Of a DNA stretch of 64,000 nucleotides, positions 32,601-39,668 are shown one piece after another. Both the position numbers and the translations under genes were made by a program. Within the stretch, counting starts at the first letter, position 1; each line of letters starts with the position of its first letter. This stretch comes from Scortum barcoo. Lineage: Eukaryota > Chordata > Actinopteri > Centrarchiformes > Terapontidae. Below the pieces are notes generated by a model. It made no database searches. It had not been told where the DNA came from and was given only the letters and a program-made list of their open reading frames with translations. The stretch covers positions 5,108,354 through 5,172,353 of the forward strand of contig CM041531.1 of NCBI GenBank assembly GCA_023238725.1. Direction: 5' to 3'.

Positions 32601-34685
32601 CAACTGCCGCACAACAATTCATCTTGGCATGAATGAATTAATATTCTATTTTTAAAATAACTTCACAGACTTGTGAAATCTTCACCAGGCGAGCGACTAA
32701 TGATTATTTTATTATTTATTTATTAACCTGTTGATTATTGTTTTTCTGATTAAATATTTTATTCTTCTATGTTAGCCTATAAAATAACAGTAAAAACACA
32801 CAAAAAGCAGAAAATCATTACTCTGGAGAAGCTGTAAAGAGGAAATGTTTCAAACTAATCAATTAATCCATTATAAGAAGTAGTTTGTAGTAATAACAGA
32901 TTAATTTCTATTGATCCACTACTCGATTAATCGCTTCATCTCTACACCAAACAATCAGAATATCTGCACACAGTGGAGCCGTAAAGGACAGGACGTTTAG
33001 GTTTCAATATCAAGTAAGAAAACACAAAAAAACATCATTAACCATCAAATGTACTTAAAGTATCAAAAAGTAAAAGTACTCTTTATGCAGCAGTGTGGCT
33101 CCTCTAAACTTTACATGAAGATATAAAATAAAATTTCTCATTGCTGATTGATTCGTGTGTGAGCTGGTGGAGCTGACTGCCTTTACGTCATATGTTTATT
33201 AAGTAGTTTGACCTGTAATAACACATTATATTCTATAAATTGATCTTAAATCTTAATGTACGAACACCAGTGGAGGAATGTAATAGAGTATTTTTACTCA
33301 AGTACAGGTTTGAGGTACTTGTACTTTATTTGACTCTTCTCTTTTCAGGCCACATCGCACTTCGGCACCACCATGTTTATCTGTAAACTGTACAAATGAA
33401 GATTTTTGCATTGAAACACACAAAGAGTGTAAACTATGATGTTTTCTTATGAGTTAAAGTAACCAGTTTATGCAAGAACTGCAGTAATTAGTCGACTGGC
33501 AAAATATGAATTGTCATGTATATTTTGACAATTGTTTGTTATTTTTCATGTTAAAACATTTCAGCTTCTCAGATGTTTTAGATTTTCTGTTTTTCCTTTG
33601 AATGATTTGAAAAATTTTGTAAAGTTTTTTAATAATGCTGAAGTTTGAACACAACAAGCATTGTAAAGGTGTCACTTTATCACTTTTTCCACTCTTTTTA
33701 ACAATCAATCAATGGATTAATGGAGAAAATAATCAGCAGATTCATCCAGAATGAAAATGAATCATTAGTTGCAAAGTCCAAAAATACAAAACAGTTTAAA
33801 ATGATCCACCTCAACCAACTCCAACAGTAAAATCCTGCTTTTACATGAATGATGAGGAAGAATCTATCTAATGAGAGAACAGACAACAGGACACACACAG
33901 ACACAGGGGACACTTTACTGACACAGAACTTTACTTTGAATACTTTAAGATACTTTAAGTACATATCCCTGATTATACTTAAGTACTTTTACTGCATTAA
34001 CATGATTAACGGAGACGTTTTACTTGTACATAAGTACTTTCATTTCAGTAAGTTATCAGAACACTTCCTCCATCACTGCTACAAAGCTGCTAACTGAAGT
34101 AATGGAGTAAAAAGTACTTTACTCCCCACTGACATGCAGTTACCTCAAACACATGACTTGAGTAAAAGTACTCAGTTACCTCCTCCCTGATAAAAACTCA
34201 TTTCTCATCACTGTTGGTTGCAGGTCACGCAGTGAGTTGGACACCTGTTGGGCTGCGGGACAAATCCAAACCGCCTCTGAGCGGCTTTGTGGATTTAAAA
34301 ACTCACCGATGATTTTCTCCTGGTAGCCCTTGGTGAAGAACTGCATGGCGGTGGCGGCCCTCCAGGGCGTTTTGAGGAGCCCCTGCCGCTGCGGGTCCTC
34401 CCCGAGCCCCCGCAGGATGGTGGTGTAAGCGGCGGCCAGGGACGGCAGGCTCATCTCGTTGTCCTCCACGCTCCTGGTGCGCTCCTCCTTCCAGCTCTCC
34501 ATCACCGACGCGCCCGGCCGGTGCGCGCCGGACTCCGCGCCCGGAGGCTGCGCGGCCGCGGCGCGCCCGGAGCCGCCGGCCGGCCGCTTCACCACCCCGT
34601 CAAAGTGTCCGTTCAGCACGGAGCCGCCGTCCCCGCCTTCCTTCTTCTCCTCCCGGCTGTACTGTGTCTGCTTGGAGTGCTCCAT
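18713..34685 (-). CDS. gch1: GTP cyclohydrolase I (six coding exons)
   Basis: GCH1 converts GTP to dihydroneopterin triphosphate, the first and limiting step of tetrahydrobiopterin synthesis. It is a cytosolic homodecamer, and in fish it also feeds pteridine pigments. Exons on the minus strand: 34307-34685, 27609-27718, 21751-21806, 19855-19886, 19641-19734, 18713-18839. All have GT/AG borders and the phases expected from the human gene (32-bp exon 4). Recognisable blocks are SLAAAYTTIL, QRQGLLKTPWRAATAMQFFT, the zinc ligands in CEHHLVP and HMCMVMRGVQ, and the end REDPKTRDEFLTLIRS. The start chosen is MEHSKQ; an in-frame Met lies six codons upstream. Exon 5 carries two insertions (+4 and +5 bp) that garble its middle but restore frame. 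Paralogue (gch1 or gch2 type) not decided. Confidence 0.95.
18842..19630 (+). repeat. Long purine-rich tract in gch1 intron 5
   Basis: About 780 bp in which the plus strand is overwhelmingly A and G (GGAGGAGG at the start, then AAGGAAGTAAATGAAAG-like words recurring). Degenerate repeats such as GTAAATGAAAG(T/C)AAA and GAAGTGATGGA appear every 100-150 bp. It is transcribed as a pyrimidine-rich intron. Confidence 0.9.
19641..19734 (-). CDS. gch1: gch1 exon 5, with two insertions
   Basis: 94 bp against the 85 expected. It opens VQERL as in other GCH1 proteins. A TTGA duplication then shifts the frame, so TKQIAVAITEALQPTGVG is read only in another frame. After TATGG is inserted, the original frame returns at VVIEAT. 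Literal translation gives an unrelated stretch of about 20 residues in the middle of the catalytic domain. Confidence 0.9.
19855..19886 (-). CDS. gch1: gch1 exon 4
   Basis: 32 bp coding (R)IVEIYSRRLQ, the same size as human exon 4. It is flanked by CTCATCAG and GTACGGTG. Confidence 0.94.
19930..21440. other. gch1 intron 3
   Basis: Intron between exons 4 and 3. It contains a short plus-strand open frame (20656-20934, listed separately) and a short sequence at 20004-20036 that recurs at 47029-47060. Confidence 0.6.
20656..20934 (+). CDS. Short open frame, antisense in gch1 intron
   Basis: After a possible acceptor (TAATTCAG) an open frame of 92 codons reads LLRSCCLTREQQENEQLCRN and SVSETTLDKFDLVHLREN, rich in Glu, Gln and Asn, to a TAA. 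GC content is locally higher than in the intron around it. I recognise no family. It may be an exon, an old retrocopy or chance. No upstream exon was found. Confidence 0.2.
   Translation: MLRSCCLTREQQENEQLCRNDPVLPSDLLLFSVSETTLDKFDLVHLRENVTRPNEQHEEQTEQLNIRTNCNNVKGKQENNRSCLKNVFCSRK
21455..21686. repeat. GT/CA microsatellite cluster
   Basis: (GT)n at about 21455-21479 and long CA runs at about 21631-21686, the latter ending ~65 bp from the gch1 exon 3 donor. Confidence 0.96.
21751..21806 (-). CDS. gch1: gch1 exon 3
   Basis: 56 bp coding VHIGYLPNKRVLGLSKLA plus two bases, with acceptor CTGCAG and donor GTGAGTGC. Confidence 0.96.
22471..24780 (-). mobile_element. Rex3 retrotransposon, copy 2, in gch1 intron 2
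   Basis: A minus-strand Rex3 with its 3' GATG tail at 22471-22487. Going upstream are the C-terminal region (RSQLRWLGHLFRMPPGRLP), KSEAMVLDRKR, FADDVVLL near 23285-23305, the GCCCTG primer-site region near 23400-23420 and GVVVPPFKK near 23815-23835. Upstream again is the endonuclease half, with LLGDFNAHVGNN near 24065-24105 and GVGLLIAPQL near 24300. The end of the endonuclease is joined directly to the RT (near 23890-23930), so the linker that copy 1 shows at 1-690 is deleted. Several frame breaks; not functional. Same orientation as gch1. Confidence 0.92.
25241..25270. repeat. (CA)n microsatellite
   Basis: About 15 CA units in gch1 intron 2. Confidence 0.96.
26200..26606. repeat. GGA, CT, CA and GA microsatellite cluster
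   Basis: (GGA)n at about 26208-26246, (CT)n at 26252-26276, (CA)n at 26409-26433 and (GA)n at 26575-26606, within gch1 intron 2. Confidence 0.95.
27575..27601. repeat. (GT)n adjoining gch1 exon 2 donor
   Basis: GT/CA run starting only a few bases beyond the exon 2 splice donor. Confidence 0.96.
27609..27718 (-). CDS. gch1: gch1 exon 2
   Basis: Reads DILNDAIFDEDHDEMVIVKD then IDMFSMCEHHLVPIFGR. The Cys and His of CEHH bind the active-site zinc. The acceptor follows a T-rich tract (TTTTTTTTCTGCAG). The donor GTGAGGGA runs directly into a CA repeat. Confidence 0.96.
28650..30480. other. gch1 intron 1, nothing recognised
   Basis: AT-rich intron sequence. No repeat family or exon could be supported. 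Confidence 0.4.
30497..31118. repeat. GT microsatellites in gch1 intron 1
   Basis: GT runs at about 30498-30524, 30637-30661 and 31078-31117 (the last interrupted by GC). Confidence 0.96.
32134..32382 (+). CDS. Short proline/arginine-rich open frame, antisense in gch1 intron 1
   Basis: An 82-codon frame starting MDFWRRLRRRRGGRSPTPAT and ending in KTWDLSQKFMQSLFV. It lies in a locally GC-rich patch next to poly-C runs (32090-32108). I recognise no family and see no splice context. It may be a GC-rich island read by chance. Confidence 0.2.
   Translation: MDFWRRLRRRRGGRSPTPATPASHRVEKPAHMDLILHISPSLDAHRPTTPPQHDSANPATPQQARFYKTWDLSQKFMQSLFV
33270..34175 (-). repeat. Dispersed AGTACTT-rich fish repeat, copy B
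   Basis: Inverted relative to copy A at 14800-15215. Shared blocks include CCTGCTTTTACATGAATGAT and ACACAGGGGACACTTTACTG. Further AGTACTTT pieces continue to ~34175, about 130 bp below gch1 exon 1. Related scraps occur at 34900-34970 and 46010-46090. Confidence 0.75.
34307..34685 (-). CDS. gch1: gch1 exon 1
   Basis: Codes for the poorly conserved N-terminal regulatory arm and the start of the catalytic core (ERTRSVEDNEMSLPSLAAAY, then RQGLLKTPWRAATAMQFFTK and GYQEKIIG). It ends at the donor GTGAGTTTTT. It is very GC-rich compared with the surrounding 38-40 % GC sequence. Confidence 0.95.
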
Positions 34686-34790
34686 CACTTTTTCTCTGGG
34701 CACTTGTTGGACCGGCTCCGGTGCGTCTCTGGGTGTGTTTGGTGCGCTCCGCCGGCAGCCGCCGCATCCTCAGGCTTTATGAGAGCGGAT
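34320..34790. promoter_or_regulatory. GC-rich CpG-island-like block at gch1 exon 1
   Basis: Dense CpG (CGCGCCCGGCCGG, GCGCGGCCGCGGCGCGCCC) over exon 1 and the start region, in otherwise AT-rich DNA. This is typical of vertebrate CpG-island promoters. Confidence 0.85.
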
Positions 34791-34860
34791 AATCCGGGGA
34801 CAGCTCCTATTGGCTGTCCGGCTGCAGAGGGTGGGGCCACAAAACACCCTCCCTTAATGA
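34775..34860 (-). promoter_or_regulatory. gch1 core promoter: CCAAT box and TATA-like element
   Basis: On the minus strand a CCAAT box (34809-34813, in CAGCCAATAGGAG) is followed about 30 bp later by CATAAAG (34775-34781). A CACCC/GGGAGGG GC-type site lies upstream (about 34828-34855). Mammalian GCH1 proximal promoters are known to depend on a CCAAT box, so the arrangement fits. The transcription start was not determined. Confidence 0.6.
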
Positions 34861-35027
34861 AAAGGAGACGCAAGAGCCACATTAACCAAATGCTCCATTA
34901 CATTTACTCAAATACTGTACTCAAGTATCATTTTGAGGTACTTTACTTGAGTCTTTCCTTTTTCTGCAGTGAGACTTCTCAAACCCAATAAACAAACTGA
35001 TTATTAGAATTAGAGTCAGAATCAGAT

Positions 35028-35160
35028 TTATTACTACAAGTAATCTAACTCTGGTTTTTACATCACTCTCACTGTATGTACACAGAAATAGACATAAATA
35101 AACTTTAAAACACACACAACACAAGTATAAATACATGTAAACGTATATGTATATATATAT
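35028..35160 (-). repeat. LINE 3'-tail-like scrap
   Basis: TAGAGTCAGAATCAGATTTA followed by TTACTACAAGTAATCTAACT resembles the TCAGAATCAGATTTATT 3' tails common to fish LINEs. No coding part is attached. Confidence 0.4.
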
Positions 35161-35399
35161 TTATTTTTTTAGATTTATTGTCAAGTAAGGTTAAAGATCC
35201 CTCTCTGCCATTGATTTGGGGCCTTACATCAGGCCTCACCCAAGGGCAGCAAGGTACTTTCAATCTAAACAGAATTGGACACTGAGGTGCTTTCCACCTG
35301 GGCAGAGTGACACCACCCATATAAAAGCATGAGCAGTAGTGTCAATTACTTACAGTGATTAACACCTAAGCCCAAATCAGGGCACCTGGAAGCATTTTA

Positions 35400-35861
35400 T
35401 TGTAATGGCTGTACAAGTGCTCCTTTTTTTCAGAACAACTTAAACTTTCATTATCTGGCATGTTTTACAACTTCTTCTGCATCCGGCCAGTGTATATTGA
35501 GTCCAGGTCTGGAAGAGGACTTCCCACAATCCCCTGTGCTGTTTTCACCACCCGGGCTAAGTCCTTTTCGGTCTTGTGCAGTGCAGCTGCCATACCACAC
35601 TGCTGCAGCTGAGGCAGAGGATGCTCTCTATTGTGGCCCTGTAGAAGTTTGTCAGGAGCTGAGGGGAGAGTCCAGCACGTTTCAGCTTCCTGAGGAAGAA
35701 GAGTCTTTGTTGAGCCTTCTTTACCAAGGTGAGCTGTGTTCATGGACCAGGTCAGGTCAGATGTGATGTGGATGCCCAGGAACTTGATATTGTTGACACG
35801 CTCAATCTGCTTCCCCGTGGATGAGGAGAGGAGATCGTGCTCTGTCCTCCTGGACCTCCTG
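35400..35861 (-). mobile_element. Rex1/L2-like LINE, 3' part (left of inserted transposon)
   Basis: The minus strand reads RVNNIKFLGIHITSDLTWSM, then (after frame breaks) TLPSAPDKLLQGHN-like words, DLARVVKTAQGIVGSPLPDL and DSIYTGRMQKK. These are the C-terminal motifs of a Rex1/L2-group LINE. At 35861 the LINE is cut and continues at 43319. The two parts fit as one element (VDY|RRSRR) once one copy of the TG duplication is removed. Confidence 0.85.
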
Positions 35862-35873
35862 CACTGTAAAAAA
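35862..35873 (+). repeat. Left terminal inverted repeat of the transposon
   Basis: CACTGTAAAAAA, matching the right end in reverse complement. Confidence 0.9.
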
Positions 35874-36556
35874 TGACCGTGAAATTTACATAAAAAACAT
35901 GTAAAATCCCTACAGAAAAGTATTGTAAATTCCAAAACATATATTTTTTGTTTAAATCACAGTGAACCTTTGTAAACTAATAAACAGAATGTTTTTGTAA
36001 TATTTACAACAACAATATATTCTTATAATCAAATTTATTTGTTAAAACTACAAATATTGTTAACAGAAACAAAGAAATAGTGTAATACTCATAACAAAAC
36101 AATTTTGTTAATTTGACATGCAACTGTTGTAAAAACAATAGTTTTAGTCAGTTGTTTATGTTTTGGTTTGTTTTGTTTAATTTGTTTTGTTTGCATTAAC
36201 AGTTTGCCATTCAGTTGTTTCATGCAGTGGATGCCATCATTACCTAGTGGGCTATTGCGATCACCTATATTTGCATGACAGATCCCTTTTAAAGTAATTC
36301 ACATATATGGTTTTAAAAGAGTTTTGTAATAAAATTGTTTTATTATTATTATTATTATTTTATTAAATTTTTAATTATTGAGCTCACATTTGCTGAGCTA
36401 TTGGAATTACTTGTAATACCACCTATATACTTTCTCCTTAAGAAAAACTTCTGCTTGCCACAGATGCAATAAAAATGTTTTCACAAAAAATTTCATTGTG
36501 AATCTGAGAGGTTGCACCGAGTCCGACTAATTTTGAAGTTCAGAGTGCTCGTCTCT

Positions 36557-36725
36557 GATTGGATAGCGGGAGAAGCTGCTGCTGACGTCATTAACGAGCG
36601 AGCCAGAGCGAGCAGTCTTCAGAGGGAGAGCACAGGAGCAACTTTTTAAAGTTTTTAGGACAAATCTGCGATTTTACACACGTTTTTGGAGGGTCTGTGG
36701 CTGTTCAATCGGAAAGTTTGTACGG
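36557..36725 (+). promoter_or_regulatory. Transposon promoter: inverted CCAAT, perfect CRE, first exon donor
   Basis: ATTGG (inverted CCAAT, 36558-36562) lies 20 bp before a perfect cAMP-response element TGACGTCA (36583-36590). About 135 bp later a probable noncoding exon ends at TACG|GTAAGT (36724/36725). A possible acceptor (CACAG) precedes the transposase ATG at 36878. The region is GC-richer than its surroundings. This looks like a host-type polymerase II promoter inside the element. Confidence 0.65.
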
Positions 36726-36877
36726 TAAGTTTCAAATGTACTTTTTTTCGAGACCAAGCGAAAATGCGTGCTGATAGCACATGTTATAAGCTAGTACCAG
36801 CTGGTATTTAAGACCAGATCAATGTGTGATAACTTAGTTCAGCTGAAAAGCACAGGCAAACACTTAAAATCCTAAAA

Positions 36878-39538
36878 ATGGTCACATGCGTCTTTTGTAA
36901 AAAGAAATTGGACACTTTAAGAGGTTATGTACTACATTGCAGATTGCATAGGAATGAGCCTCGTTGTCTGTTCAAATGTGTTGGCGCCAACTGTACTCAA
37001 ACATTTACCACTTACTCAGCTTTCAAGGGCCATTTTTATCGTGTGCACAATGCACCTGCACCTCAAGCTGCTCCTAAAGCTGTTGTTGCAGATTTAAAAT
37101 GTGCAGTTTCATTATGTGCCCGCCATTTTCACACGGTGAAAGAGCTAGTGTCTCACTTAAATGATCATATTGGAGAGGGCAGGTCTGTGTTATGTCCAGT
37201 CAGTGGTTGCAAGCATGTCTTTACTAAAAAGTCATCATTTACTTCTCACATGTGTAGGAAGCATAAAGCATGCTCCCCTGATGGTATTGATGACATGTAC
37301 AGGAAAACTCGCCCCCAGCCCTCAAATGTCATTGCCAGTACAGATGATTCAGAAAACACACATGAAGCCATGCCAACAGCTAGTGCAGCCAGTGATATGC
37401 CAGAGAATGATAGTCAGTCTTATCTCAGAAATGTGTGTCTTTTTTACCTTAAACTGCAAGGACAGCTGCTTATCCCTGCCTCTACTATACAAACTATTGT
37501 TGAGGAAATGCAAAATGTGCATGAGTTAGGTCAAGCCTACACAATAACTAAAGTAAGTTCTTTATTAAAAAATGATATGAACCTATCAGATGAAGCAGTC
37601 ACTAAAATCTGTGACTGCATTAAAGATTCAGATTTGTTCTCTGCTTGTCATCAGGGACAATTAAGAACAACTTACTCCAGAAATCAGACATTCGCAAAAA
37701 TTTTGAAATACACGGAACCCCAAAAAGTGGCGTTGGGAATGGATGAAAACATGACACAAAAATTTGCTTACTACATACCAGTGGCAGAAACTCTGAAGAA
37801 CTTTTTACAATCACATTTATGGAGGAATACGCAGTCACAACAGTTTGGAGATCCTGATGTAGAGGTTTTTACGGATTTATATGATGGACAAAATTTCAAA
37901 TGTCACCAGTTCTTTAATGAAAACCCTGAAAGCCTTAAACTGATTTTGTACCAAGATTCTTTTGAAATTGTGAATCCCCTGGGTTCTGCTAAAAAGACAC
38001 ACAAAGTTCTTGCAGTCTATCTTTCATTAGCAAATTTACCCATTCATTTGCGTTCAAATACTGATAATATGTTTTTAGTCTTGTTGTGTCTTGAGAATGA
38101 CCTTAAGCGTTTTGGAATAGCCAAAGTTTTCTCAGAGTTGTTGGCAGATCTGAAATCCTTGGAGACAGATGGAATAAATGTAGATGGAGAAACAGTAAAA
38201 GGGGGTCTTTACTGCATTGCTGGGGATAACTTGGGCTCTCATTTCATAGGTGGGTTTACAGAGAACTTCAGCCGCTCTCAATATTTTTGCAGGTACTGTG
38301 AAATCACAAGAAGTGAGTTTGAGGCGGATCCGAATGCCTGTGGTCCTCCACGCACCACAGAGACGTATGACGCAGCTGTTGCTGATCTCCAGGCTGATAA
38401 CATCCAAAACGTTAGAGGAATAAAGGTAAACTCTATCTTTAATACCCTTGAGTCTTTTCACGTATCCCAGCCTGGTCTCCCTCCTTGTTTAGGTCATGAC
38501 CTCTTTGAAGGAGTCTTGTCATATGATCTAGCACTGTACCTGAAGAACTTTATAAAAAAGAAAAAATGGTTCACATACTCACTCTTAAACAGGCGCATCA
38601 AGCAGTTTAAGTATAAAGGATCTGAAGCACTCACAAAGCCATGTGCTGTCAACCCTGACGGAGCCAAGTTATCAGGGCAAGCCATTCAAAACTGGAACCT
38701 TTTGAGATTGCTACCAGTTTTGATTGGTGACAAAGTGCAAAACCATGAGGATGAAGTATGGCAATTAGCTCTCCAGCTAAAAGACATTGTCGATCTTATT
38801 TGTGCTCAGAAGATTTCCTTGTCCCAGATAGCATATCTTGACATTTTAATCCAAGAATATTTGGAGTTGAGAAAGATGTTGTTTCCTGAAATTCAACTAA
38901 AACCCAAGCACCACTTTTTGCGCCATTATTCAGCACTGTTGTTGAAATTTGGTCCATTGATGAGGTTATGGACGCTTAGGTTTGAAAGTAAACACAGTTA
39001 TTTTAAAAGATGTGCTAGACACTTGAAAAACTTCAAAAACATTTGTCAAACTTTGTCAGAGCGTCATCAGATGTATCAGGCATATCTTTTAGCTGGGCAA
39101 GAATGCAGTAAACTACTGCAAGTGAAGGACAGCTGTGCGTTTTATCCCAACCTCTACAGTGACACGATTAAACATACAGTTAAGGAGTTAGCCTTTTCAG
39201 AAAGGAATACAACAGTTACAACAGACATTCAGTACAAGGGCACTGCATATAAAAAAGGACAGTTTCTTGTGTACAGTAATGATGAGTATATGGAGTTTGG
39301 TGAACTTCTACTTATCTTGATTCAAAATGACACATCTGTGTATGTTCTGATGGATATTCACAAAGGCATCTTCCTCTCAGAATACCATCTGTATTCTGTG
39401 ACAAAGGACAGTCTTGGGTTACAGTGTGTTAACATTAATGACTTGCCCGATTTCTATCCTTTGGTATCATACATTCTTCGATGGATACCAAGTCATTCCA
39501 CTGAAACACAGTATTGTGGCAAAATAAAGTCCAATTGA
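36878..39538 (+). CDS. C2H2 zinc-finger CACTA/EnSpm-type transposase, 886 aa
   Basis: An uninterrupted 886-codon exon. Residues 1-130 hold four C2H2-type fingers (CVFC...H-H, CVGANC...HFYRVH, CAVSLC...HLNDH, CPVSGC...HMCRKH), probably for binding element ends. The core resembles plant CACTA transposases (Pfam Transposase_21). LILYQDSFEIVNPLG (~355-369) has the first catalytic-type Asp, followed by AVYLSLANLP. AGDNLGSHFIGGF with YFCRYC (~447-472) lies at the second Asp and Cys-pair position. GHDLFEGVL (~540) is a probable later acidic position. HHFLRHYSALLLKFGPL and LRFESKHSYFK (~678-705) resemble the DUF4218-type tail. Catalytic roles are inferred by analogy. Named host genes with this fold are not known to me. 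Confidence 0.88.
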   Translation: MVTCVFCKKKLDTLRGYVLHCRLHRNEPRCLFKCVGANCTQTFTTYSAFKGHFYRVHNAPAPQAAPKAVVADLKCAVSLCARHFHTVKELVSHLNDHIGEGRSVLCPVSGCKHVFTKKSSFTSHMCRKHKACSPDGIDDMYRKTRPQPSNVIASTDDSENTHEAMPTASAASDMPENDSQSYLRNVCLFYLKLQGQLLIPASTIQTIVEEMQNVHELGQAYTITKVSSLLKNDMNLSDEAVTKICDCIKDSDLFSACHQGQLRTTYSRNQTFAKILKYTEPQKVALGMDENMTQKFAYYIPVAETLKNFLQSHLWRNTQSQQFGDPDVEVFTDLYDGQNFKCHQFFNENPESLKLILYQDSFEIVNPLGSAKKTHKVLAVYLSLANLPIHLRSNTDNMFLVLLCLENDLKRFGIAKVFSELLADLKSLETDGINVDGETVKGGLYCIAGDNLGSHFIGGFTENFSRSQYFCRYCEITRSEFEADPNACGPPRTTETYDAAVADLQADNIQNVRGIKVNSIFNTLESFHVSQPGLPPCLGHDLFEGVLSYDLALYLKNFIKKKKWFTYSLLNRRIKQFKYKGSEALTKPCAVNPDGAKLSGQAIQNWNLLRLLPVLIGDKVQNHEDEVWQLALQLKDIVDLICAQKISLSQIAYLDILIQEYLELRKMLFPEIQLKPKHHFLRHYSALLLKFGPLMRLWTLRFESKHSYFKRCARHLKNFKNICQTLSERHQMYQAYLLAGQECSKLLQVKDSCAFYPNLYSDTIKHTVKELAFSERNTTVTTDIQYKGTAYKKGQFLVYSNDEYMEFGELLLILIQNDTSVYVLMDIHKGIFLSEYHLYSVTKDSLGLQCVNINDLPDFYPLVSYILRWIPSHSTETQYCGKIKSN

Positions 39539-39668
39539 AGCTCACTTACTTCTCATTGTAAATAGTTCGACATTAAGTGTTACCTAATGCATATCCCTGC
39601 TCTGTTAAGTGTATGTACTGTATATTTTTTCTGTTTTGTTTGAAGGTGGCATTTCTTCATTGCAAATA

